From the NCBI GenBank assembly GCA_026929865.2, contig CM049400.1, positions 14,288,501 to 14,352,500 of the forward strand: a DNA stretch of 64,000 nucleotides, in the 5' to 3' direction. The translations under genes and the position numbers were made by a program. Shown piece by piece: positions 1 to 12,330 of the stretch. Numbering within the stretch: the first letter of the stretch is position 1; the number at the start of each line of letters is the position of its first letter. The notes under the pieces were generated by a model. The model did no database searches and had not been told where the DNA came from. It was given only the letters and a program-made list of their open reading frames with translations. Source of the DNA: Hyperoplus lanceolatus (taxonomy: Eukaryota > Chordata > Actinopteri > Uranoscopiformes > Ammodytidae).

Positions 1-1572
1 TTATTTTTAACTGAACTCTATGAGCATGTAGTTTAACAAATAGACCAATGAGGAAGCCCATGTCATGCAATCAGGATTTGGACTCTTTAGATATATTCAG
101 ATTAAGATTAGGTTAACTGTTGTGTGACAGATTTGAACCGAAATCAAAGCAAGTAGGTGGTAACAGTAAAGCATCATTTTGACCGCCATTCCTTTAAGAG
201 CAAATTTGGGAGAATGCATTTTCGGGTACACTAAACACGAAAATGCTACCAGTTATTAAGGCTGCGGGCATGTGGACTACTAAATATTTCATAGTTGTGC
301 TTAAAAATAGATGTTTTTGCTTGTACATTTGAATTTATACATAACTTTCTACTTGCAGGCTTATCTTCTAAGTTTGTACATTTTGGCTTCCGCCTATAAA
401 ACTCGTATCTCAAGTTTGATATGCAGCTCTATGCCTCCAGGCTTTATTGTAAAAGCTGTGGTTCAAACACATATTGCAAAAGATGAAGGCTTAACTCACC
501 CTATTCCTGAAAGTCCATGTCTTATCTATCTTTATGTATGTCTATTTTTGAAGCTTAGAATGGATGTTAAATGCAAGGAAACTCTACATAACTGGTGGCA
601 GCCAAATATGTATATAAAAATAACTAATAATAAAAATTAATACAAATAAACTTATTTTTTGCAAATTATGAATCGATTCAAAATCTCAGAAGGTAGGAAT
701 CTTGATTTTTTTCACCATCGCTATCAATTACTATGCCACCAATGACGTGGTACTTTTTTACTGTAAAGTTTTGAATAACTAGCTGGCTGATAGTTGTTGT
801 GGATGTCCTCTATTACGTTGTGACAGCTTTCCCATTATTCAGCCCTCAAAGTTAATGTATCAGCTCTCTGCTAGTCTCCTGAAGGGCATCAGAGCTTTGG
901 TCCAATCAGCTCCATCACACAAACTGCTGAGCATGTGATAGAGGGACAGCGTGATGGAAGGAATGACGGATAGACAGAGAAAGTAGGGTGAATGAATGAC
1001 GCCAGGTCTGTCTGTATCCAGGCAGCTATTGGCCTGGAGAATATAGTTGCAAGTTCTGGAGTAGGTAAAAACTAATACTGTACTCTCCACTAAACCCTAC
1101 CCCATTTTCTGTCACATAATCACACACACACACCGAGCTGAGTCACTTTCTCCCAGCAATTTGTCAAGAACACATGAGGTAGGAAAATAAATTTGATGGA
1201 AAAGAATTACTTTACCAATGCAAAAGCTTTCAAGACAAACTGCACTTCATGCACTGCAGTAAAAAAAAACAAGTCATGTGCCTCCAGTGTAAATGGCAAC
1301 CAAAGTGTGTTTTATCATTCAATTAAGTTTTAATTCCTGTCTTGTGACAGACCAGCTCAGATCAGATAGACTTGACTGACCCTCATGTGACCGACTGCTA
1401 CAGGGTCATTTCCCTAATTGTCATTTATGTCAGCAATGTAGAGCCCACGTGTGACACACTAGATATAAGATGCTATATATGACACAATACTGTACTCTTA
1501 TATTTGAGGCATTGGAGTTAAACCTGTAATTAAACATCCACCCATTAAATGTGTATAACAAAAGGACATTAC
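1..1572. other. RASSF8 last intron, no exon recognised
   Basis: AT-rich sequence without an open frame resembling the RASSF8 C-terminus on the minus strand. Short open frames at 311-640 and 860-1090 have no family resemblance. I see no repeat or RNA gene here. Confidence 0.6.
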
Positions 1573-1717
1573 CTATACTGTGAGTGTTGAGAGTACTTTC
1601 ATCGTCAGTGGGTTCAGCCGGCAGCACTGTAACCTTGGAGCCCGTCTGCTTGATGAACTGCTGCAGGTTGACCTGCCTTAGCTCCTTGGTCAGCTGCTCC
1701 AGCTCGTGCTGCATGTC
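1573..1717 (-). CDS. rassf8: RASSF8 coding exon 4 (end of coiled coil)
   Basis: The acceptor is tattaaag|GACATGC and the donor is TATAG|GTAATG. It encodes 48 codons plus one base, with the conserved [17 protein letters not shown] and TVLPAEP stretches. The reading continues into an exon not seen in this window. Confidence 0.9.
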
Positions 1718-4700
1718 CTTTAATAAAACAGCATGCAATGGATTCTTCAGGAAGCAAGAAAGCGTTTTCAAGTCAGCTTGAGACTGACTGACACCTATAG
1801 TTACAGATTATTAGGGAGGGACTATAATAACTAACCCATAATAAATACATTTTCCGACCTTACTATACATGGATTTCGGGTTTGAATAACTTGGCCAGAA
1901 ATCGCCTTTTTAATTCCATTTATTCTTCTTCATGTTAAAAGCTTGATGCCTACATTGCCCACAATGCAACTCAAACGCCAACAAAGAATGAGGTTGTTGT
2001 TGTGCAGTGGCGCTGTGACTAATTTAGCTTCAAGCATGAGGAGCTGTCAATATAGGTCTTGATATTATTACTTCCACATTCCAAGATTTTCCATTGTTCA
2101 GTTCAATTGACACAATTTATAAAGACTTCATACAGTTCTCTCTGGAGCCACCAACAACTTCATATATGCAGTAGTACTCCCATGTAAAGCACACATCGGT
2201 AAAATAAAATAAATAAATAAAATAAAATAAAATAAAATAAAATAAAAGGTTTGAGTTCATCTTCAAACTGGCAGAGGTTCTGCATCACAGTGAGAGGTGT
2301 GTCAGATGCACAAATGCTTTAATGCATTTTTACTGATAGACAGTCTTCCTTATCAATACATCACCTTGCAGTCCTACTTTGGCAATTAAAAATAAGCACT
2401 TGAATGCATGCTTGTGTCTCACCTGCAGCTTCTTGCTGCTTTGTCCCAGTGACCTGTCCACAGCTCTGCAGCTGCTCTCCAGCTGTACTGCCTGTCTCTC
2501 CTGGGCTTTCAGCTCTGTCTTCACCCTGAGGACCTGACCCCGAGCCTCTGCCTCGCTCACCCACTGGCTCTCCTGACGCTCCCTGTTCAGCCGCTCCTCT
2601 TCCAGGCCTGCCTCCACACTCTGATGGGACAAAGAGACAAACAGACATGGTAAAAAGAAAAGTTAACCACCTATTACAATACACAAACATCACTATGAGG
2701 AACAGGCTAAACAACTTTGATCAAAAAGAACCAACAAAGGAATTATTTTTCTTTGCTGGTTGATAGTATATTATCCCAAAATACGCTTCTAAACTAAGAT
2801 TTTGTTATTCAATCCCCCCAAAATTTCCCACACAAAGCACACCTGTACCATTGCCAGCTTTTCTCCTATGTCCAGCTCACAGCCCTGCAGGCGTCCTCGC
2901 AGGTCCTGTAGTCTCTCCTCCAGCTGTCTCTCGCTCTCCAGCTCAATTTGCAGCTCAGTGGCCCAGAACTCCTCCTCCTCCATCTCCACCTCGTTCTTCC
3001 TCAGATGTTTCTCCAGCCTGAGGATGTCCTCCATCAGCCCCCCTCCTCCTCCTGCACTATGCTCTCCCATGGAGCCTCCCTCTCGGCCCCCTCGGCCTTC
3101 AGCAAGGCCCTGGAGCTCAGCCTCGTAGGCCCCCAGCTTCTTCTCCAGCACGTTGAGAGTCTCTCTCTGTAGACTGACCAGGCGGACCAGATCCTCCATG
3201 CGACAGGCCCACAGGCCGGGTGAGGTGGCCCCGACGGCTGGCCCCGCATGGTGGAACCTCCGCTTGGCCTCGGCCTCTCCCACTCTCCCTCCTCCCAATA
3301 TCTCCCTGAGGCCTCTGGGAGCGCCGGTGAAGGTCAGAGACTTGCGGCGCGGTTCACGGCGGCGGAGGGAGCGGTCGTTGGGATGCCGAAGCTTAGCGAG
3401 GGGAGGGAGACTCTGCCGGTGCAGCCCCCGCTCTGGCCCTCGGAGAGGAGGGCCCTCTGAGGGGGGCCGCTCAGTCAGAGAGGGGCCTGTACGGTGCAGG
3501 ATCAACTGCACGTCACCGGCGTATTGGCCCCAGGTGTTCAGAGAAGCCACGGGGCTCTCGTGAGGGGCCAGGTGGCGCTCGGTGTCCCGCCATTTCTCTA
3601 CCAAGGTGTATCTCCCCGTGCGACCTGGGCGGGAAAAAAATAGATTTTAAACAACAAAAAAACACAACGTGTAACATATTCTCATTGCGGGAATTTAGAT
3701 TTTATATTCAAAGCTGCTTCAAGCTATTTTGAATGATTTTAAAGCAAACTCAAAAAATGTAGCCATGATATAGGATAATTTAATAAAACTATTAGGATAA
3801 CAGGTTTCAAACAACTGACTTCTCACACATTTAGCAGACACAGAGCAACATTATCATTCTGTTGGAGTTAAAGTTCCTATTTAAGCCAGCCTGTCTGGTT
3901 TTATTGCTGAAAACAGCTCACAGTGGTTTTATAAGTGAGATAAGAGCCTTAACCCATTGATGCCTGATGCTGCGCGACAGAAAAGAGATACATGTTGCGT
4001 CAATGGGTTAAGGCTCAACCATACAGTAAGCAGGTTGACAAACTGTATAATCAGCTAAAAGAGACTAAAAGCTGCAGAGATCTGCAGTGTAGGCCACACT
4101 TAGTGGGTTCGGCATAACAAACAACCCTTTGACATTAGACATCTGATCAAATGTTTAGAAGAAATAATATATACACAACACTTGCAGGGGTGTTTAGGCA
4201 GGATCTCCTGTAAAATGCTAAAGTACCAAATCAACATGGACGTATGATAGCCTGAACTGGTACATATGCTTTTAACAGTAGAAAAAGGCAGAGGAAGGGG
4301 CTCAGAAGTGCTGCTTTCTCAGTTTGGCAGAAGACCGAAGGGTGAGTCAGACTTTCCCTCCTGCTACCGAGCGCTTTGTGGGATGTGATGTCAATACAGT
4401 CTGTTGAAGGTGCCATGTTCCTGAAGGAGCCATATGGGAAAGGGGGGGTTGCTCGGATCCAAGAAAGTACCAATAAAGCCTCTGCCTCTGACCCACTGTA
4501 TCTCAGCAGGAGCTTACCATGAGGGCAGGAGTCCCAAGTACTCGGTTGATTCAAGTTAATAAAAGAGAACTTGGCATTTTGAAGAGCCTCATACTTAGAT
4601 TACAGTTGGGGATTTATACATGCTGAATAATACCCTTGATGAAAAGGCTTCAATAAAGTATACCTTGGCTACTAAAGAAGTACTTGTGATGCATAACATG

Positions 4701-5350
4701 TGAGAGAAAATATTCTTAGATTAGCAGACTAACCTCATGTACAAACAACTTTAAGATGTGTAGTGGACATGGAAGTGCTGTACAGTCAGAGCAGCCTGTA
4801 TCCAACGCGAAACAAACTAGATTGTCTGCAGCCTTTCGAAATGAAATGCATTGCCTGAATGTCACTAGCACTACGCAGGTTTATAACAAAATGTGACAAA
4901 AGTGGCTTAGGATCAGGAATGTATTAAATTCCTTGTCCTCGCATGTCCATAACATTGTTTGCCAACAAGATAATATTGGCTATTATTGAAAGCTAGATAC
5001 CAATGTTTTTACACAAGTACAACACAAAGTACTGCTAACATTATGGATTCGCAAAAAATGCTTAATTAATGTAAGCAAGAAGCATTTATTGAATCACTTG
5101 GGTGTGACTTTAAATGAGCCAAGTCCAATTCATAATAGCGTAATCCAATTTACTGCATGAGGGAGTCTAAGAGTCCTCTCAGAGGTGTGTGTGTGCGTGT
5201 GTGTGTGTGTGTGTGTGTGGTTTCATACTAGTAGAAAATGTATCTACCTATGGCCTGTGCCAGAGCGATCACCACTTCCTGGCAGGTGGTTGCCTCAGTG
5301 ACCCCGCAGACAACCCTCTGGACTCCATCCACCCAGACCTTGAGTTCCAT
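1573..5350 (-). CDS. rassf8: RASSF8, Ras association domain family member 8 (3'-incomplete, four coding exons)
   Basis: The four exons 5350-5248, 3624-2843, 2620-2423 and 1717-1573 join in phase to 409 codons plus one base. Residues 1 to about 82 form the ubiquitin-like Ras-association domain, starting [17 protein letters not shown] and including the [19 protein letters not shown] stretch. A basic linker follows ([18 protein letters not shown]). A long coiled coil from about residue 165 to 395 includes the typical [13 protein letters not shown] and [17 protein letters not shown] blocks. The N-terminal RASSF family (RASSF7-10) is known for an N-terminal RA domain and roles at adherens junctions and in NF-kB/p53 control; that function is family knowledge, not visible here. 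Vertebrate RASSF8 is about 420 residues, so some 10-50 C-terminal residues are missing. The last intron donor (ATAG|GTAATG at 1572) opens toward base 1 and no matching last exon is seen in 1-1572. The RASSF8 identity rests on sequence and on KRAS as divergent neighbour, as in mammals. I cannot say which teleost duplicate this is. Confidence 0.95.
2206..2247. repeat. (AAATA)n simple repeat in RASSF8 intron
   Basis: A run of AAATA/AAAATA units on the plus strand inside the intron between coding exons 4 and 3. The rest of the introns 1718-2422 and 2621-2842 shows nothing else. Confidence 0.9.
2423..2620 (-). CDS. rassf8: RASSF8 coding exon 3 (coiled coil)
   Basis: This 198-nt, phase-0 exon runs between tcccatcag|AGTGTGG and CTGCAG|GTGAGA. 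It encodes 66 residues of heptad-like Glu/Arg/Leu-rich coiled coil, starting [20 protein letters not shown] and ending with the conserved [13 protein letters not shown]. Confidence 0.93.
2843..3624 (-). CDS. rassf8: RASSF8 coding exon 2 (RA domain second half, linker, coiled coil start)
   Basis: The acceptor is cgcccag|GTCGCACGG and the donor is GTACAG|GTGTGC at 2842. The exon is 782 nt and carries residues 35-295. It completes the RA domain and then runs into Arg/Lys-rich and Glu-rich coiled coil. A Gly/Glu-rich stretch ([20 protein letters not shown]) at roughly residues 205-225 is more glycine-rich than the mammalian protein as I remember it. The exon is GC-rich compared with the AT-rich introns around it. 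Confidence 0.95.
3625..5247. other. RASSF8 intron between coding exons 1 and 2
   Basis: Intronic, AT-rich. It contains a short (GT)n run at about 5187-5218 next to the exon 1 donor. The 107-residue open frame at 4231-4554 on the minus strand has no recognisable family and is probably chance. Confidence 0.7.
5248..5350 (-). CDS. rassf8: RASSF8 coding exon 1 (start codon, RA domain first half)
   Basis: ATG is at 5350-5348. The exon encodes 34 codons plus one base and ends ATAG|GTAGAT, a valid donor, leaving phase 1. The encoded residues are the beta-rich start of the Ras-association fold. The start is chosen because the protein aligns from its first Met with the known RASSF8 N-terminus. Confidence 0.93.
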
Positions 5351-5535
5351 GTTGGGTCAGAAGCGAGGGGGCCGGTTGTGTAGTGTTGGCCCCGGCATGG
5401 CTGAAGGCTTCAGTGGTGCAGGGCGTCTCAGGCCCCCTCTGGCCACTTCACATGGGAGGAAACATGGAGGGGAAAACAGGAAGCAGTGAGTCAGGATGTG
5501 CTCAAGGCCACAGCTGTAATACTCAGTGGCCTTAA

Positions 5536-6139
5536 AGAGGACCTATTATACTACTTTTCTGGTCTTAATTTCTTGTTTTACACTGCTATAGAGCAACCTG
5601 ACACGAATCACATCACAAAAAACTATGTAGATTTTCGGGAAGCTCTTTCTCTTATTTTGGCGATCCAGCACGTCCTGTCAACACTTGAGTGTGTGTGCTT
5701 CGGGCATCTCCGCTCCCTCCGCCTGTGCTTCGGCGATCTCCGCTCCCGCCCCCCCCCCCCTTCTGCAAACCCCACTCCGTTGTGATGGGTTACCTTCCTT
5801 CCGGAACACTTTCAGTGGCGGGAAGCGCGAGCATGGACCTATAAGGGCGCGAGGCAGACGCGAACAGGGGAGTGACAGCATTACCATACATGGAAACATC
5901 CGCGTGGTGACGTCACAAAGTTTTATGCGACGTCACAAATCATGAAAGGGTGGACCGTGACTTCTCGACTGGCTAGAATAGTGTTTAGTGCTCTGCACAG
6001 ACACCCCAGACGGTCAGCAGGGAATACGTCGAAATGCATGTAAGTCATTATTTGATAATTTAGTATGGTTAAGCATGACTATGAATCATCATAACAACGT
6101 TTATAGGTCATAAAAGTCAAAAGGCATCATAGGTCCTCT
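5536..6139 (+). mobile_element. piggyBac-type MITE, copy 1
   Basis: 604-bp element bounded by TTAA on both sides (5532-5535 and 6140-6143). The termini are inverted: AGAGGACCTATTATACTACT at the left, and ATAGGTCCTCT reading out at the right. TTAA duplication is the hallmark of the piggyBac superfamily. Two near-identical copies lie at 27855-28460 and 50790-51402, all in the same orientation. The interior is moderately GC-rich and contains short open frames that recur only because the repeat recurs; no transposase is present. It sits in the RASSF8 5' intron. Confidence 0.88.
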
Positions 6140-6691
6140 TTAATGGATAGAGTCTTAACGGACACGCGCACATTGAAACAGTTCCAACTGGGATAACACC
6201 TACTAAAAACAAGTGCTCAGATACGTGGCTATTATACAAGGTACAGTGAGGCTATTTAAGTAAGTAGCTCAGTGTAGAAAATAATAGTCCAGTTGAGAAT
6301 GGACTTGTACAGCCAGGCATGGAAGGAGAATCTGGTGATAACACGCTTGTTTTGTTCTTCTATGAATAGGTACATGTCTGTTGGGGGTGCAGGAAGAGTC
6401 TGCCAGCAGGAATTCCCAAGTCCAGTTCCTGCTTTTGTACAGAGAGCTAGGTTGAAAGAATTGGAAGATGACATAAAGTGAGGACAAGAACCAAGAGTGA
6501 AACAGAGAAAGCATGAACATGTAATGGAAGAAAAAGAAAAAAGGAGGTCCGGAAGAATTATTACACCGGAGAGTAGGGATTTGTTTTTGATGTTGGATTG
6601 CTTTTCAGAAATCTCAAACACATGTAACAAAGTCATTGTACAAGGAAAGCTAATGCTATGATGTGAGAATAACTAAATTTTAAGATGGGCT

Positions 6692-6772
6692 GTCTATATA
6701 AAGTCTATTTGAAGCGCTTTGAGTGCGAGAAAAGCGCTATATAAATTGAATATATTATTATTATTATTTTGA
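6692..6772 (+). repeat. LINE/SINE 3' tail (GCGCTTTGAG...GCGCTATATAAAT then (ATT)n)
   Basis: The segment GAAGCGCTTTGAGTGCGAG, then AAAAGCGCTATATAAATTG, then a (TTA)n tract, is the common 3' tail of several fish retroposons. Only the tail is recognisable; the body upstream is not. Confidence 0.6.
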
Positions 6773-8378
6773 TATAATTGCTTCCAACTGGTGCAATTTA
6801 AAGATTCACCAAATCAGCTATGCACATGTGTAAGTGTAAACTGTCTAACCAGATTTTCAAAGCAATTTTTTAAAAATGTGAATAATTCTGACACCACGCA
6901 GTATGTTAAAAACACATCAAGGGCGAGGGATCCTTCAAAGTGTTCTTCAAGGACAGTCCACTGGGATAGAATGTGAATGGCATCTCCCCAGATCCGTATC
7001 ATTCCCCGTGGATCTAACCTTCACTGCACCTACACCACAGAGTCAAAAGGTCCATTGTTTGCCAACCCCCCACCAATTACACCTCCCCCAGTCTGCCTAT
7101 CCCACCATACACATTCACAAAGTCACCCACAGCAGCCGTCTCCACCGATTGCTGTTCTAAAAAATGTGATCAAGACAATAGGAAGCGATGCAAGATAAAA
7201 TTGGTAGAACACAAACAGATGGAGCTGTGACTAATGCTTATTTCCATTATTTTTTTTATCAGTTGATTGCATTATTGTTTACTTTATAACAAGAACAAAA
7301 ACACCCATAACAAGTTTAGAAAGTGAAATTTGATTTGTGCTTAATAAATTACTGTAAGTGAATATTAGTGAGAGTATTCCATCTTTTTGTGTGGTATTTA
7401 AACCAAGTAGTTACCTATCAATCAGCTAATCGTTTTAGCTCATAAAAGCTCAGTGATTTATCAGAGATTCAGGGACACTGATTCAAGTGTACAACGAGTG
7501 TCTCGTTTGGTATTAATCCAATAAATACAGCCTGTGCATTTGTATGTTTGTCACCTTCATCTGTGGCCTGGCATGCGATCACTCTATTCTTGGCATATTC
7601 ACAGCTGGTTGGAAACCGCTTTTGTCCTTCATTCGGACAGCCCTTAAATGGCATTAAGGGCTGAAGGATTGAGAGGAACTGAAAAAACTTGTCACACACA
7701 CAGCAAGATTCTTTCTACAGGGACCCAAAACACTGTCCCCATTTTGTTTAACCCGTTTTTTTCCAGGGGCATGTGGAAAAAGTAAATGGGGCCTGAGTAA
7801 GTCTTGATGCAAAGCAGGCATAGTGGATAAGCCAGGGAAAGGGTTCGGAGAGAATCCAAGGGGGGGAGGGGAGGAAGGTGCCTAAAAAAATACTAAATAT
7901 AAAGGTACTTTAGTATAGGGGGAATTCCAAGGACTACTGCATGGTATAATGTATATTAAATTGGCATTAACAAAAGTTGAGCTTTAACATGTTTTCAAAA
8001 TCAAAACACATTTAACTTTTCAATTCAGCAACTTTTCAAACATATCTGATCACTTCATCTGCAGTAAAGACTAAATAAACAGGCTGATTTAACGCAGCTT
8101 CCTTGCACAAGCTCAACAAGACTCTTGCAGGGCATTTCTAACTGTCACATACCTTCCTCACAAATTTATTTTCATTAACATTAAGCCAGAAAGGGCACAG
8201 CAGTATGGGGCAGAGTGCCATCCTGAGCTCTGGAAGCTCCGTTCCTCAGGCCTGTCAAAGCCAAAGCCTGGGGAGATGCCCTCTGCCTGATTTGTGCATC
8301 TCGTCTTATGCCAGAGAGAGGCATTTCAGGCAGAGACAGAGGAGGGCTTAAATGGCTGTGAATTCTATTTAAACCTAA

Positions 8379-8685
8379 CTAAAGATCACACATTATGCTC
8401 ATTTTCAGCTTCAAAAATTGTAATTTCGGTTTCTGCTCAAAACTGTTTTCATGCTGAAAAGTGTCCAAAAAAATAGTTTATATTTCTCACAATGACATAT
8501 ATGATGTAATAAGGGGTAGATAGTCTGATTGGGGTTTTTGAACACAATTTCAGAAGGGGTTGAGGTGGAGAAAAAGAAAGGGTTGTTTTTCCTCATACTT
8601 TGGGAGTCTCTTGACACAGCAGGGGAACCATATTATTGTTGAAAAATGATAAAAAATAGTTTTTTTGCATTATAAGTGACCTTTA
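8379..8685. mobile_element. Decayed MITE with imperfect inverted termini
   Basis: The left end reads CTAAAGATCACACATTATGC. The right end, reverse-complemented, reads CTTAAAGGTCACTTATAATG. The ends match imperfectly over about 20 bp. A fragment with a similar left end (TAAAGGTCACCTACTATGC) is present at 20400. No transposase. The superfamily is not certain. Confidence 0.5.
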
Positions 8686-11600
8686 AGAGATGATTGCAGC
8701 AACTCCTTGTGACTCCAGGGGACATTTGGTTCAGTATTTGGTTCAGAAGTGTTGACTCAAGATGCGTTCCTCTCAGAACAGAGAGGTGTGTGTGAGCAGG
8801 CTGACTATATTCTCCAGGCCTACAGGAGCATACCGAGCTGGCAGGAAAAAAGGCTTCCACAGGCTGCTGCTGCTGGTGTAAACAACCTACCATATGGTCC
8901 TGTGGGTGGTGGTCCAACACTGTAAAATACACCATGAAGAAAAATTACTGTAGGGTGGTCTTACAGTATGAGCTTGTAATACGGCACTGCTTATTTGGGA
9001 GATTTACAGTCTGTCAAACATCACAAACTGGCCTGAGTATACCTGCAGTTTGCTGAACAAGGGGGTATTTGAGGGAAAAAAAGAGAAACTGGGCTTTCAT
9101 TATATTATAAAAACAAAATTGAGACCGAGATCCAGTCCTGTGGGTCCGCAAGTTGAGAAAAATGATCTCACAGGAAAACACTAATGTCCCACACAAGTCA
9201 CCACTTCCCCGAATAGACGCTGTGACCCTCTGGTTCGTATCCAAATGTACTGACCATTGTTTAAGAAGGTGGAAAACAATACAGTCATTCCACGATGCAC
9301 ATAACTTTAGGCATTGTAAATTTGAAGGCATTTATACCAAGCAGCCAAATAAAAGTAGTGCATCATTTATTATCCAGGGGATTCTGACATGCAAAACTCC
9401 CCCAAGCTGTTGTTAATAAAAGACAATGGGATACTTCTTATAGACTGAAGCAACAACATTCTATTGTACTTGCATTTAAACCCCCTTGCCTAATGCTAAC
9501 CAAAACCTTAATTTAAATTGGACTCCCCGTAGTTTAACATGTAATTACTAGCCATTTATACTCCTCTGTAATTGGTAACAGATCTGTTGCGAAGTAGAGT
9601 TCTGTGAGCAGCCAAAGACAGATGCTGCTTTATTGTGGAGGCACTGGTGGCTGTGACTCGGTTGGAACTGACAGGAAATATCTCTTTTGCTGCTTTCAAT
9701 TGCCCCAGATTGTCATCAAGTGACTCAGGCCAGTAAACAATCCCTGTGTGGTTAACAGTTAAGGGTCTTGTAGCGGGAACCAGATAAAATAGTTCCTCAT
9801 TATCAGTTTGCCAGCCTGGCATGTATACAACACCCGGTGCCTCTGTAAACAAAGCAGGGCAAATACTGTTGCCAGACACAGGCCTTGATCCTGTAAAAGT
9901 GGAATCTGATAAGATTCAAGGTATGCAATCCAACAGGCAACAGCTATGCAATGACACTTCAACAAACTACATCCATTCAGAAGTGTTTTAAAACTGGGGC
10001 AGACTCTAAAAGATCACACATGTGTTTGCAACATTTTGAACAGTTGAATTGTGCAATCCTTGTTTGATGTATGTAAAAAACAAAAGAGATTCACTCTTAT
10101 TCTTTTAAGAGATGTCTCAACGCCTCTGCTGCCTCTGCATCTCAGTTAAAGGTGGAGTCAGCGATTCTGGAACACACTTGAATATCTGGTGTTAATAGGC
10201 TGAGGCTCTGTAAACTCGTATGTAAACAAAGGCTATGCTAAAAAAAGGGGGCCACAATAGCTAGCCACATGCCCGTTTACAGAGCCTAGTCTGTGTGTTT
10301 TTCCGAGTGCACACAGTACGGACAGGTAGCTTACTGTGAAAAAATATTTGCTGATTTTGAAAGAAAGGGCTTTCGATAACAAGCATTCTCAAGATTCTCC
10401 AGTCTCACAGTTGCATTAGCCACTTCACAGTGACGATATATTTAATGCTGCAATGTAGATAATAACCTTTTATAAACCAGCCATTAAGGGGAGACAATAT
10501 ATTTGTGCTTAGAGGGGCAAGAAGACAACTGCAAAATGTCCTAACAAAAGGGAATGTTTTTTGTATAAATATGTGTGCCCTAAACTTAGCACCGAAGTTG
10601 GCCCAAAAATATACAAAAAGAAGGAACAGGCATTGCTTAGCATCAGCAATCCAACTTTTTTCCAGTTGCAATCTAAAAATCAGAGTATTTTGGATTAAAC
10701 CCACATCCAGTCACGCTACAGACAAAACCCTCAGGTCTTGAGAGCTCTGCAGCAGGCACTGCCCCGGAGCAAACTCCCCCCCCCTCCCTCCCTCTCTCTC
10801 TCTCTCTGGGCCTGGCTGATATTAAACTATTAGGTTCTGGAGCAGCCTCCCACATTTGGGGAGGTCAGTGCTGGCAGCATCTTGAACATCTGGACGGCAC
10901 GTTTGGCCAGCAATAATGCCGCCTTTGTTCCCTTGCCATATTTGCTGCTCACACACTAGCCAGCTTTGAAGAGTCAGCCGGGGCAGGCAGCAGGACCCCT
11001 TGCACTGGGGCAGAGGCACAGCAGCATGCAAGCAGCAAAGCGGGGGGCCCTAGCCAAGGTTTAGATGTAACAGCGGTTCGTAAAACATCATCTGGTGCTG
11101 AATCACATACACTTTTGAATTTAAGCATTTATAGAACTTAAATGTGTTTTTTTTCTCCAGCAGCAACTAAAATTGCAGCCAGGCATACAAAAAGTGAATT
11201 TATTTTTCCAGTCTGAAGGTGGTTCTTTGCAGAACATAATACCATGACACCCTTAAATGCAGCAAAATAAACCACTGAAATACATGATTCTACTTCTAGA
11301 CTAAAACAGTGCTCTAAGCAAAAGACTGTAGAGACATAAAACCTTGGCAGAGTGCAGCAACTCCACAGGTTGGTCCAGCTGAGAAACCTGGTGTTCATGT
11401 GTTTGTAATTCAGAGAGAATAACCTGTAGGTGATTGTTAGGCCTAGATCTAGATCGTGTTTATGTTTACTAATGTATAAACAGTCTCTGAGGCTCCCTAT
11501 ACTTGCAGAAGATGCTGGACCTGATGTCAGACATTGACATTAGTGTGAAAAAGGGCAAAGCAACATTTATGAAACTGTCTTATAGAAAACCAAGGCCTGC

Positions 11601-11979
11601 TGAAAAAAACTGCAAAATACATAAAGTCTGAATCACCCGAAACACTTACGATTGTCTTTAACTGTAGCCTATACGTCTCAAATGAACAAATACATAATTA
11701 AGAGTATATAGCTTATAGTTTGATGTTTTTGAAGCAGACTATATCATCATCCTGACAAGACACATTACATGGGTCCCTTTTTAGCCTTACACTGCACCCC
11801 TATCCCTCATATTGTTGGTGTAGAGAAATGGCGATAATGGGTTGTAGTGGTGGGCTCGGAGAGTATAGCCCAACTCTTCTACTACAGAAATGTTTCCGTT
11901 ATCACAGTCGCAACTAAAGCGGTCTCAGCAGCCGCAGCAGCACATTCTGCTATTATTAGCATCCGTGTAATGCTCTTAC

Positions 11980-12330
11980 CTTTGAGGTGCAAATGGGATT
12001 TAGGTCGGTGCTCCCTATCCGAAGTGAAGTTTAGGGTGAAATCACAGGTAACGGCGTGAATTCCGCAAAAATGTATCCCTGTTTCACCATTGCCCGGTAA
12101 ATCACTTCACATACGAACTGCGACAAAGTAACGCTTGGCTGCAGGACGAAAAACACAAAAACAAAACAAAACACAGAACAAAAGGCTAAAGGCACCTCCG
12201 CCACACACAATTCACGGTTCGGTCCTCTGTCCGAAAGTTTCTGTGTCCTCTCTGTGCGCTAGGCGTTTGCGGTCTCACCAATAAGCTGCGGAAAAAGCCC
12301 CTCTCTCCGTTTTCATTACCCCTGCTGGTA
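11980..12330 (-). promoter_or_regulatory. Probable RASSF8 5' non-coding exon and promoter region
   Basis: On the minus strand CCTCAAAG|GTAAGAGC is a near-consensus splice donor at 11979. Upstream of it is a CpG-containing stretch (about 12050-12330) unlike the AT-rich flanks. Mammalian RASSF8 has non-coding 5' exons, so this is a reasonable first exon. The transcription start cannot be placed. An exon of an unrelated transcript is the alternative. Confidence 0.4.

Larger units (their letters stand above)
6140..11979. other. RASSF8 5' intron, mostly unannotated
   Basis: A long intron between the probable 5' exon near 12 kb and coding exon 1. Supported contents are the retroposon tail at 6692-6772, a decayed MITE at about 8379-8685, and the start of a repeat at 10146 shared with 23494 (TTAAAGGTGG then GTCAG and GATTCTGG). 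A C- and CT-rich patch lies at 10777-10808. A GC-richer stretch at 10740-11040 could be a conserved regulatory block, but nothing in it is diagnostic. Confidence 0.55.

Noticed and set aside
860..1090. A 76-residue minus-strand frame as the missing RASSF8 last exon
   Set aside because: Its sequence lacks the conserved RASSF8 C-terminus and has no proper acceptor in phase.
2802..3563. Plus-strand open frames opposite RASSF8 exon 2
   Set aside because: Shadows of the GC-rich minus-strand coding exon.
5486..5945. Recurring open frames in the TTAA MITE (also at 27865-28255 and 50827-51223)
   Set aside because: They recur because the MITE is repeated. The frames are short, overlap on both strands and lack domains.
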